From contig NZ_CP147915.1 in assembly GCF_039645585.1 (NCBI RefSeq), positions 2,046,001 to 2,110,000 of the forward strand: a stretch of 64,000 bases of DNA, given 5' to 3'. The position numbers and the translations under genes were made by a program. The stretch's first letter is position 1; every line of letters begins with the position of its first letter. Below, one piece after another: positions 44,281 to 51,703 of the stretch. The stretch comes from Sulfurimonas sp. HSL-1656 (GTDB lineage Bacteria > Campylobacterota > Campylobacteria > Campylobacterales > Sulfurimonadaceae). The notes under the pieces were generated by a model, which searched no databases, was not told where the DNA came from, and saw nothing but the letters and a program-made list of their open reading frames with translations.

Positions 44281-44902
44281 CGCTGCGGTCAATCCCTGCC
44301 TGTGTCTCGCACTGTTCTGCCAGCCACGCTATCAGTGCCGATTTGAAGGCGGTGACACCCTCGCTCCATCCGCGTACCGCACTCTGTGCACCGGCATCGG
44401 CATTCTGCTGCCGGTAGCTGAACGTCTTTTGCGCGAGGATCCGCCGGCTGTACTGGTCCACCAGGACCGCATAGAGCATCAGCTCTGTTTCACCCGCCCC
44501 CTTACTGTCGATCGTCTGCAGCATCTGTTCAATACGGACTTCCAGAAGCCAGTCGTTCTTGGCCAGGGATTTGTACGGAACCACCCCCTTGAACAGGCCG
44601 CTTTCGATGACGCTCTTTTCGATCAGCTGCTGGATCTGCTGCACCGGGGACTGCTCCCAGCGCGAAAGGGTATAGCGGTAGAAACGGTGGTCCGTCCCGG
44701 CGTAATGGATCGCGGTGCCTTCCAGCCACTGCGGGGCCTCGATAAGAGCGATGCGTATGACACGTTCCCTGCACCCTTCCGTGCTCTCCGTGCCGATCAT
44801 CTCCCCGCCGTCAAGCCGGTAGCTCTGCACCGGCGGCGCCTCCCGCGTCAGGCTGCAGCCGCCGATCAATGCTGCGATGATTATCGCTGTTACCCATTTC
44901 AT
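44267..44902 (-). CDS. ABC-type transport auxiliary lipoprotein
   Basis: A 211-residue predicted lipoprotein of the LptE-like PqiC/ABC auxiliary type: lipobox IGGC, Cys16, then VQSYRLDG, RIALIEAPQWLEG, and IHYAGTDHRFYRYTLSRWEQSP, as in the auxiliary lipoprotein of Mla-like transporters. It overlaps mlaD by 4 bases and the MalY-type gene by 14 bases. It should work in the periplasm with the MCE protein; it may replace the soluble MlaC carrier, which is absent here. Confidence 0.85.
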   Translation of the reverse strand: MKWVTAIIIAALIGGCSLTREAPPVQSYRLDGGEMIGTESTEGCRERVIRIALIEAPQWLEGTAIHYAGTDHRFYRYTLSRWEQSPVQQIQQLIEKSVIESGLFKGVVPYKSLAKNDWLLEVRIEQMLQTIDSKGAGETELMLYAVLVDQYSRRILAQKTFSYRQQNADAGAQSAVRGWSEGVTAFKSALIAWLAEQCETQAGIDRSDVDL

Positions 44903-45864
44903 TTCGCTTCTCCCGGTCCCACCTGCGGCGGTTGATGTTCAAAGAGCATATCCGAGGGGTTCTCGCCGTAGCGCAGCAGCATCTGGTTGAGCAGCACGAG
45001 GCTCTGCTCCATCTGCCGCATCGTCACCTCAAACTGTGCCATCCCCGGCCCCATCGTCTCTTTGATACTGTAATCGCCGTTCTTGTTGCGGGCGTTGATC
45101 ACCCGCAGCGTTTCAGCCATGGAGGCGAAACTCTCCTGCAGGGAAGCAAGCGAGACCTTGGCCTGCCCCATCGCGGCATCGCCGTTTTGCAGCAGCTGCG
45201 GGAGTCCCTTTGTGCGGGCATCCAGGTCCGCCGCCAGCCGGCCCAGCTTCCGGACCGTATCGTCCAGGTGTGCGAACCGTTCCGGTGTCAGCCCCGCATC
45301 AAGCTTCTCCGCGACATTGGCGCTGTGATGGAGCAGGCGGGAGACCTCCCCCTGGTTCTGCTCTCCGATCAGCTCTTTGAGGCGCAGCAGAAGCTCGGAA
45401 ATGTTATCGGATGCCGATCCGAACGTACGCTCCAGCGTCACAAAGAATGAGGGCTCAAACGGGATCGTCGGGACCGTCTCTTTGCCTTTGGGCTGCAGCA
45501 GCGGGGCCGAATCGCTGCCGCGGCTCAGGTCGACGTAGCTCAGCCCCGTGATCCCCTGCGATTTGAGCATGGCGATCGTATCCGTTTTCACCGGCGTCGT
45601 TTTCCACACGTCGATCAGGACCTCGATCTTCTCGATATTGTTGGGACTGATCCGGATGGCACGCACCTTGCCCACCGTGACGCCGCGGAACTTGACGGGC
45701 GAATCGACGTTAAGCCCTGAAACCGATTCACCGAACTCGATGCGGTAGCTCTGCAGCTCATCCTTCTTGGCCGGCTGCAGCATCCAGATGACAAAGAAGG
45801 CCATCAGCGCCAAGGAGAGTAGGACAAAGATACCGACGATCGTCTCGTTCGTTTTGGCGTTCAC
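44899..45864 (-). CDS. mlaD: MlaD/MCE-family phospholipid transport protein
   Basis: A 321-residue inner-membrane protein with one N-terminal span (residues about 11-28), then an MCE domain (VSGLNVDSPVKFRGVTVGKVRAIRI, and ITGLSYVDLS). The C-terminal half (residues about 150-300) is helical, with repeated Leu-rich heptads, typical of long MlaD proteins that form a tunnel across the periplasm. It overlaps mlaF and the auxiliary lipoprotein by 4 bases each. Confidence 0.92.
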   Translation of the reverse strand: MNAKTNETIVGIFVLLSLALMAFFVIWMLQPAKKDELQSYRIEFGESVSGLNVDSPVKFRGVTVGKVRAIRISPNNIEKIEVLIDVWKTTPVKTDTIAMLKSQGITGLSYVDLSRGSDSAPLLQPKGKETVPTIPFEPSFFVTLERTFGSASDNISELLLRLKELIGEQNQGEVSRLLHHSANVAEKLDAGLTPERFAHLDDTVRKLGRLAADLDARTKGLPQLLQNGDAAMGQAKVSLASLQESFASMAETLRVINARNKNGDYSIKETMGPGMAQFEVTMRQMEQSLVLLNQMLLRYGENPSDMLFEHQPPQVGPGEAK

Positions 45865-46601
45865 GACACGTCACCTCCAAAAAATGTACGTATAAACGGG
45901 CTCGGCACCTCTTTGACCTCCGAAAGTGTTCCTTCGGCGGCAATGCGACGCTCATCGATGATCGCCATGCGGTCAAGGGTCGTTTCGATCGAGGCGAGGT
46001 CGTGGGTCACCATTACTACGGTTAATTGTAGCATGTCCCGCAGCCGCATGATCAGGGCATCGAACTCCCGGGCCGAAACGGGGTCGAGTCCCGAGGTCGG
46101 TTCGTCCAGGAACAGCAGCGGCGGGTCGAGGGCCAGGGCGCGGGCCAGGGCCACCTTCTTTTTCATCCCGCCGCTGAGCTGGGAGGGGTAGAGCTGCCCC
46201 TCTTTGGGCGTCAGCCCCACAATATCCAGTTTGAAAGCCACGATCTCATCGATCACCCCCGCGGGCAGCGCCGTATACTCTCTGAGCATGACGGAGATGT
46301 TTTCGGCCACGTTGAGCGAGGTAAAGAGGGCGTTGGACTGGAACAGCACCCCCCATTTGCGCCGCAGGGCCTGTGCCGCCTCGAAAGAGAGCGTGTTCAA
46401 AGGTTCGCCGAAGAGGCGGATGCTCCCGCTCTGGACCGGTTCCAGCAGAATGATCTCGCGCATCAGCGTCGATTTACCGCAGCCGCTGGGACCGAGAAAA
46501 CCGTAGATCTCGCCCGCGTTGATATGCAGTGAGACCCCGTCATGCACCAGGCGATCCCCGAAACGCGTGACAACCTTTTCAACCTCGATCACCGGCCGCA
46601 T
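45861..46601 (-). CDS. mlaF: Mla-type ABC transporter ATP-binding protein
   Basis: A 246-residue ABC ATPase. Walker A is GPSGCGKSTL, signature LSGGMKKKVALARAL, Walker B LLFLDEPTSGLD, and the switch His in VTHD. IEVEKVVTRFGDRLVHDGVSL is typical of the MlaF/Ttg2A branch. The start is the ATG at 46601, directly after the mlaE stop (TGAGATG); an upstream frame is the shadow of mlaE. It powers lipid transport between the membranes. Confidence 0.94.
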   Translation of the reverse strand: MRPVIEVEKVVTRFGDRLVHDGVSLHINAGEIYGFLGPSGCGKSTLMREIILLEPVQSGSIRLFGEPLNTLSFEAAQALRRKWGVLFQSNALFTSLNVAENISVMLREYTALPAGVIDEIVAFKLDIVGLTPKEGQLYPSQLSGGMKKKVALARALALDPPLLFLDEPTSGLDPVSAREFDALIMRLRDMLQLTVVMVTHDLASIETTLDRMAIIDERRIAAEGTLSEVKEVPSPFIRTFFGGDVS

Positions 46602-46602
46602 C

Positions 46603-47718
46603 TCAGAACCCCAGCTTTGTGAAGACGATGGAGAAGAGCGCATCGCAGATGATCACGGCAAAGATCGCCTCGACGACGCTCTTGGTCGTGTTGATCCCGA
46701 TACTCTCCGTGTCGTTTCTGACCTGCATCCCGCGGTAGATCCCGATCGAGGCGATGAGGACCGCGAAGAAAGGCCCCTTGACCAACCCGACCCAGAAGTG
46801 CTTGAGGGCCACGGCTTCGGTGAAACGGTCGGTAAAGAGCGTCACGGAGAGGTCCAGCTCCGTATGGGCGATCAGCATGCCCCCGAGCATGCCGAAGGCA
46901 TCGGCGAAGAAGATGAGGATGGGCATCATGATGATCAGGGCGAAAAGCCGCGGCAGGACCAGGAAGGCAAAGGGGTCGAAGCCCATGGTCCGCATCGCGT
47001 CGATCTCCTCGGTCATCTTCATGACCCCGATCTGCGCGGCATAGGAGGAACCGCTTCGGCCGGCGACGACGATGGCCGTCAGCATCGGGGCGAGTTCGCG
47101 CAGGATCGAGATCCCCAGCGCGTCGACGATGAAGATGTTCGCCCCGTAGGTTTTAAGCTGCACCGCCGATTGGTAGGCGACGACAACCCCCACCAGGAAC
47201 ATCGTCAGCGCGATAATGCCCAGGGCCTTGATGGCGCTCTCCATCATCTGGTAGCCGGTCTCTTTGTAACGGAACCCCACCCGCAGGAAAAGCAGGTTCA
47301 CAAATGCCTTGAACGTCCGCCCGACAAAGGCGGTAATGCCCATGCCGTTCGCAAAGACCTCGGCCGCCTCCCTCCCGGTCTGCGCCAGGAAGCCCGGGGA
47401 GGCTACCGCGAAATCCGTCCCGGGGTGGCCGTACTGGCGCACCATCTCCAGCATCCGGGCGCTGTCGTCATCGGCCCCCTGAATCTTGACCAGGTTACCC
47501 CCGGCTTCCAGTCGGCGCTGCATATGCTGCAGCAGCAACGCCCCCGCCGAATCGATCCGTTCGACCCCCGAAAGCTCAAAAGTGATTTCGTAACTCCGGA
47601 GAGGGGCAAGCGTCTCCCGGACGCTTCCGGCGACTTCATCGAGCGCCGTGGCCTGCCACAGGCCGCTGCAGTATACCGTCATCCCGTGTCCGGTCTCTTC
47701 GATCCGCAGCTGCGCCAT
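46603..47718 (-). CDS. mlaE: MlaE-type permease with fused N-terminal STAS domain
   Basis: A 371-residue permease. Residues about 1-95 form a STAS-like domain (ELSGVERIDSAGALLLQHMQRRLEAGG), the equivalent of the separate MlaB subunit. The rest is the MlaE core with six spans, the conserved GRSGSSYAAQIGVMKMTEEIDAMRTMGFDP and RLFALIIMMPILIFFADAFGMLGG. The fused STAS domain makes a separate mlaB gene unnecessary. The ATG at 47718 is the proposed start; an in-frame GTG at 47739 is within the lpxH gene. Confidence 0.92.
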   Translation of the reverse strand: MAQLRIEETGHGMTVYCSGLWQATALDEVAGSVRETLAPLRSYEITFELSGVERIDSAGALLLQHMQRRLEAGGNLVKIQGADDDSARMLEMVRQYGHPGTDFAVASPGFLAQTGREAAEVFANGMGITAFVGRTFKAFVNLLFLRVGFRYKETGYQMMESAIKALGIIALTMFLVGVVVAYQSAVQLKTYGANIFIVDALGISILRELAPMLTAIVVAGRSGSSYAAQIGVMKMTEEIDAMRTMGFDPFAFLVLPRLFALIIMMPILIFFADAFGMLGGMLIAHTELDLSVTLFTDRFTEAVALKHFWVGLVKGPFFAVLIASIGIYRGMQVRNDTESIGINTTKSVVEAIFAVIICDALFSIVFTKLGF

Positions 47719-47723
47719 TGCCT

Positions 47724-48467
47724 TTAACCGTCCTTCCACTCCCGCGTCTGCAGGGTAAACCCGTTTTGGTCGTCTCTAACGATAGCATAGCGAAGATTAC
47801 AGGCAAATGCATCGGGATTGAAATAACGCAGGCCCTCAAAGTCGAAGGCCATCCCCTGGTGGTAGTGTCCTTCGATCAAGACATCGGTGCCCGCAAGCGC
47901 CAGCGGGGCGAGATGGCGCCGTACGAACCCTTCGTAGTCCGTCATGGCGTGGCAGTGGTTTTTCCTGTTCAGGTGCGCCTCGAGTTTCGCGATGATACCG
48001 TTCCCGGTCAGGCGGTTGATCCAGCCCAGCAGGTGCAGAATGACGCCGTTGCGGATCAGTGCCGTATAGAGGTTGTACTGCCACGGCTGGTTGAAGTCCC
48101 CGTGTGCCAGCAGCAGTGTGCGTTCCCCGCATCGGCACGCAAAGGGCTGACGCGACAGTGGTACGACGGTGGCATCCGGAAAAAGTCCGGCGAGGTTGTA
48201 GTCATGGTTGCCTTCAAGGTAGAGAACGGGTATGCGCCGGCTGATGCGCTGCAGCGTTGCAACCGCTTCGGCATTCATGGCATGGGTCACCGCGATCTGC
48301 CCGAAAAGCAGGTCGAAGATGTCCCCCATCAGCAGCAGCTGCGGTGTGTCCAGCTCTCCCGTGTCGATCGCCTGCAGCAAAGCGAGCAGCTGCGGGCGCG
48401 TTTCGGCGTAGTGGGCGTCGCTGATCAGCAGCGCGCCGGGCAGCACCTCGTAGGGGTCACGGGACAT
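47724..48467 (-). CDS. lpxH: UDP-2,3-diacylglucosamine diphosphatase LpxH
   Basis: A 247-residue calcineurin-like metallophosphatase. Metal-binding motifs are LLISDAHY, LLMGDIFDLLFG, LYLEGNHDYNL, and LLAHGDF. It removes UMP from UDP-2,3-diacylglucosamine in lipid A synthesis. The 5' end overlaps argC by 11 bases. It is placed in the same unit as the lipid transporter genes, which suits an outer-membrane role. Confidence 0.87.
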   Translation of the reverse strand: MSRDPYEVLPGALLISDAHYAETRPQLLALLQAIDTGELDTPQLLLMGDIFDLLFGQIAVTHAMNAEAVATLQRISRRIPVLYLEGNHDYNLAGLFPDATVVPLSRQPFACRCGERTLLLAHGDFNQPWQYNLYTALIRNGVILHLLGWINRLTGNGIIAKLEAHLNRKNHCHAMTDYEGFVRRHLAPLALAGTDVLIEGHYHQGMAFDFEGLRYFNPDAFACNLRYAIVRDDQNGFTLQTREWKDG

Positions 48468-49455
48468 AGGCGATATTCGGGATTCCCGTGTTTTCGTCCA
48501 GCCCCATCATCAGGTTGGCATTGACGACGGCCTGCGAACTCGCCCCCCGGAGGAGGTTGTCGATGGCCGAGGTGATAAAGAGCGTATCGCCGCTGCGCTT
48601 GGCGAAGACGTCGCAGAAGTTGGTCCCGGCCACCTGTTTCATCGAAACCGGTTCGGTCCGGACACGCACGTTCGGTTCGTCCGCATAGTAGGCCTGAAGC
48701 ACTTCCAGCGGCTCGAAACTCCCCGTAACCTGCATGTAGACGGAGCTGAGCATCCCCCGCGTCACCCCGAGCAGGTGGGGCACGAAATGGACCTGTCCCT
48801 CCTCGAGGGCAAGCTTCTCGGCGATCTCCGGCCCGTGGCGGTGCCCCAGCGGATTATAGGCGAAGGCGTTGTCGTTGATCGCCACGAAGTGGGTACTCTC
48901 CGTGCACTTCTTACCGGCGCCGCTGACCCCGCTCTTGGCATCCACGATCAGCGGCGAACCCGGCTGCATGTAGCGCATAAAAGGGAGTGCCCCGAGGATC
49001 GTCGCCGTCGGGTAGCATCCCGGGTTCGCCACGAGGTCGGCCTTTTTGATCGCGCTGCGGAAAAGTTCCGGCAGTCCGTACACGGCATGCGCAAGGTTCT
49101 CCGGATCGATATGGGGAACATAGTGCGCCTCATAGGTCTCGCGCTTGAGGCGGTAGTCGGCAGAGAGGTCGACGACTTTGACACCGCGCTCCCGCAGCGC
49201 TTTCACGAAGCCCATCGCCGTTTTGTGCGGGAGGGCCAGGAAGGCCAGCTCCGCCGCGTCGGCAACGGCGTCGGCATCGGCCTTGAGCACATCGCACTCG
49301 TAGACGCCCGCCAGAGAGGGGTGCAGTTCGGTCAGACTCACGCCGCCTTCGCTGGTGGCGACATAGGCCAGCTCGAAACGCGGGTGCGTGATGAGCATTT
49401 TGATCAGTTCAATCCCGGTATAGCCGCTGGCCCCGATGACCGCGACTTTAATCAT
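48457..49455 (-). CDS. argC: N-acetyl-gamma-glutamyl-phosphate reductase
   Basis: A 332-residue enzyme for the third step of arginine synthesis. The NADP motif is VAVIGASGYTGIELIKML, the catalytic Cys is in ANPGCYPTATILGALPF, and SGAGKK and GHRHGPEI follow. The ATG at 49455 overlaps the greA stop by 8 bases; a further upstream ATG is less likely. It is the only arginine gene here and sits between greA and lpxH, so its expression may follow that operon. Confidence 0.96.
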   Translation of the reverse strand: MIKVAVIGASGYTGIELIKMLITHPRFELAYVATSEGGVSLTELHPSLAGVYECDVLKADADAVADAAELAFLALPHKTAMGFVKALRERGVKVVDLSADYRLKRETYEAHYVPHIDPENLAHAVYGLPELFRSAIKKADLVANPGCYPTATILGALPFMRYMQPGSPLIVDAKSGVSGAGKKCTESTHFVAINDNAFAYNPLGHRHGPEIAEKLALEEGQVHFVPHLLGVTRGMLSSVYMQVTGSFEPLEVLQAYYADEPNVRVRTEPVSMKQVAGTNFCDVFAKRSGDTLFITSAIDNLLRGASSQAVVNANLMMGLDENTGIPNIAYVP

Positions 49456-49954
49456 GGCACTCAAAAACAATCTCCTGGTATTTTACTTCGATGACTTCGA
49501 ACGCTTTCATCCCGCCGGGCAGCTTCGCCTTGAGCTCGTCGCCCTCCTCTTTGCCCAGCAGCTGCTTGGCCAGCGGCGACGCGAACGAGATCAGCCCCAG
49601 CTGCGGGTTGCTTTCGCAGCCGCCGACGATGGTATAGGTCACCTCTTCATCCGTATCCATGTCGCACAGTACGACCGTCGAGCCGAAACTGACGCGGCTG
49701 TGTTCCAGGGTGGAAGGGTCAACGATCTGCGCATTGCCCAGCAGCGCTGACAGTTCGTTCAGGCGGTCGTCGATCTGACCCTGGCGCTCCTTGGCGGCAT
49801 GGTACTCCGCATTCTCCTTCAGGTCCCCCAGGGCCACGGCCTCCTCGATCGCCTTGACGATCGTCGGGCGTTCGACCGTTTTGAGATGATTGACCTCCGC
49901 TTGCAGTTTTTCGTATCCGAAACGGGTCATCGGTTGTGCCTGGCTCAAAATCAT
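49448..49954 (-). CDS. greA: Transcription elongation factor GreA
   Basis: A 168-residue factor that rescues backtracked RNA polymerase by stimulating its cleavage activity. The N-terminal coiled coil carries GDLKENAEYHAAKERQG with the acidic tip residues (D, E), and the C-terminal FKBP-like domain has VSFGSTVVLCDMDTDEEVTYTIVG, SPLAKQLLGKEEGDE. The first ATG is adjacent to GAGGA; an in-frame TTG two codons later and an ATG at codon 9 are alternatives. It is the first gene of a long minus-strand operon. Confidence 0.95.
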   Translation of the reverse strand: MILSQAQPMTRFGYEKLQAEVNHLKTVERPTIVKAIEEAVALGDLKENAEYHAAKERQGQIDDRLNELSALLGNAQIVDPSTLEHSRVSFGSTVVLCDMDTDEEVTYTIVGGCESNPQLGLISFASPLAKQLLGKEEGDELKAKLPGGMKAFEVIEVKYQEIVFECHD

Positions 49955-49971
49955 TCCTCGTTTTTAGATGA

Positions 49972-49977
49972 ATTATA
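49972..49977 (-). promoter_or_regulatory. -10 box of the greA-argC-lpxH-mla operon
   Basis: TATAAT on the minus strand, 17 bases before the greA ATG, in CGCTATAATTC. The leader would be about 10 bases and contains GAGGA. No -35 is evident. Confidence 0.5.
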
Positions 49978-50123
49978 GCGCACAATCGGCATCCGCCGCC
50001 AGAAATACCGCCAAAGGCGAAACGGCGGGTTAACCGATTTTATCCTACTATGCTGCTTTCAAGCGTATTCAAAACGTCCAACAGAAGGTCCCCACCCGAC
50101 CCCACTATACCGGAGCCATCATC

Positions 50124-51473
50124 ATGAAATTTTCCCGCAGAGATATCCTGAAATTCGGCGGAGCCCTCGCCGCCGCCGTTGCAGCCGCCGGAGTCGCCGA
50201 AGCCGCCGATACCGTCCCGAAAAACCGGCCAACCGACAGCCCGGCCACGCTGCCGAAGCCCAAAGGTCCCCGTGTCGTCGTCGTCGGCGGCGGCTGGTCC
50301 GGGCTCAGCCTGGCCAAGTACACCAAGCTCTTCGCCCCCACGGCCGACGTCGTCCTCGTCGAACAGCGCGACGTCTTCATCTCCTGCCCCGTCAGCAACA
50401 TGTGGCTGGTGGACAAGGTCGACCTGGAGTTCATCACCCATGATTATTACCAGGCGGCCCAGCAGCACGGCTACACCTATTTCCATGCCGCCGCGACGGG
50501 CGTGGACAAAGCCCGCAACACCCTGCACACCACCATGGGCGACATTACCTACGACTACCTCGTGCTCGCCCCCGGCATCGACTACGACTACTCCTTCTGG
50601 ACCAATGACCCGCAATTGGAGAACCGCCTGCGCCAGGAGTACCCGGCCGCTTTCCGTCCCGGTTCGGAGCATATGACCCTCAAGCGCAAGATCCACGCCT
50701 TCGAGGGAGGGACTTTCCTCATGACCGTCCCCGGCGGCAACTACCGCTGCCTGCCCGCGCCCTACGAACGCGCCTGCCTCATTGCGGATTACTTCAAACA
50801 CAACGGGATCAAGGGCAAAGTCCTTCTGCTCGACGAGAACAACGACATCACGATCAAGGCCCACGGTTTCCACACGGCGTTCGAAGAGCTCTACAAGGAG
50901 TACATCGTCTACGAACCCAACGCCGTCATCGAGGAGATCGACCTTGACAAAAAAGTCGTCAAAACGGAGTTCGACACCTTCGCGTTCGACGACGCCTCCT
51001 TCTACCCCCATGTGCGGGGTGGGAAGCTCCTGGAGGTGTGCGGGGTCGCCAAAGACACCGTCTACAACCGGCTCGAGGGGGACATCGACCCGATGACCTA
51101 CGAGGTCCGCGGCCATTCCAACATCTACGTCACCGGCGACGCCCGGCCCACCGGCTTCTCAAAGTCGGGGAACACGTCGCTCAGCGAGGGGCAGAATGTC
51201 GCGAAGATGCTCGCCGCGAAGATCAACAAACAGGCCCCCCTGAAGTGGATGTCGCCGGTGACGCTCTGCATCTCCGCCGTCTCCGCCTTTCCCGAACACG
51301 GGATCTTCATCCACTCCGAATACGCCTATAACGCGAAGCAAAAACAGTTCGAGTTCGCCACCCCTGTTACCGATGAGCACTGGAAAGGCGAAGAGGGGCT
51401 GGAGAATGCCCGTAACATCTACGGCTGGGCAGAGGCCTGCTACATCGATATGTTCGGGGCCGCCAAGAGCTGA
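50124..51473 (+). CDS. Tat-exported FccB-like flavoprotein (flavocytochrome c sulfide dehydrogenase family)
   Basis: A 449-residue FAD protein. A twin-arginine signal (SRRDILKFGG, residues 4-13) sends it to the periplasm. The FAD-binding Rossmann motif is VVVVGGGWSGLSLAKY. NYRCLPAPYERACL matches the FCSD motif with the first redox-active Cys. The region IDPMTYE...IYVTGDARPTGF matches the second part of the fold, but the second usual Cys (in the known enzyme, CPVD) is replaced (DIDP). A nearby CGVAKDT might compensate. Sulfide oxidation with a haem partner is the family role; no cytochrome gene is adjacent. Divergent from greA. Confidence 0.82.
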   Translation: MKFSRRDILKFGGALAAAVAAAGVAEAADTVPKNRPTDSPATLPKPKGPRVVVVGGGWSGLSLAKYTKLFAPTADVVLVEQRDVFISCPVSNMWLVDKVDLEFITHDYYQAAQQHGYTYFHAAATGVDKARNTLHTTMGDITYDYLVLAPGIDYDYSFWTNDPQLENRLRQEYPAAFRPGSEHMTLKRKIHAFEGGTFLMTVPGGNYRCLPAPYERACLIADYFKHNGIKGKVLLLDENNDITIKAHGFHTAFEELYKEYIVYEPNAVIEEIDLDKKVVKTEFDTFAFDDASFYPHVRGGKLLEVCGVAKDTVYNRLEGDIDPMTYEVRGHSNIYVTGDARPTGFSKSGNTSLSEGQNVAKMLAAKINKQAPLKWMSPVTLCISAVSAFPEHGIFIHSEYAYNAKQKQFEFATPVTDEHWKGEEGLENARNIYGWAEACYIDMFGAAKS

Positions 51474-51494
51474 TGCCCGACCAGTGAGGTACGC

Positions 51495-51511
51495 CCTCGG
51501 CATCACCGAGG
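51495..51511 (+). terminator. Hairpin downstream of the FccB-like gene
   Basis: A perfect 6-bp stem CCTCGG / CCGAGG with loop CATCA, about 20 bases after the stop codon. No U-tract follows directly. The remaining 190 bases before the next gene hold an AT-rich promoter-like tract (about 51600-51660) and an AAGGAAA ribosome site. Confidence 0.4.
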
Positions 51512-51703
51512 TGCAAAGCCTCCCCCCGCTTCTTTCCCTTTTCAACCCCTACCGGCACCCGCTTTCCCGCAACCGTCATCTTCATCCGCAGCTGCAAATA
51601 ACGCCGTATCACAGTAGTTTGAAAAAATTAAAATCGATGAAATTAAAACTCATTTAACGGAAGTTGCAGGACAATAGACATAGAAACCAAACAAGGAAAA
51701 ACA

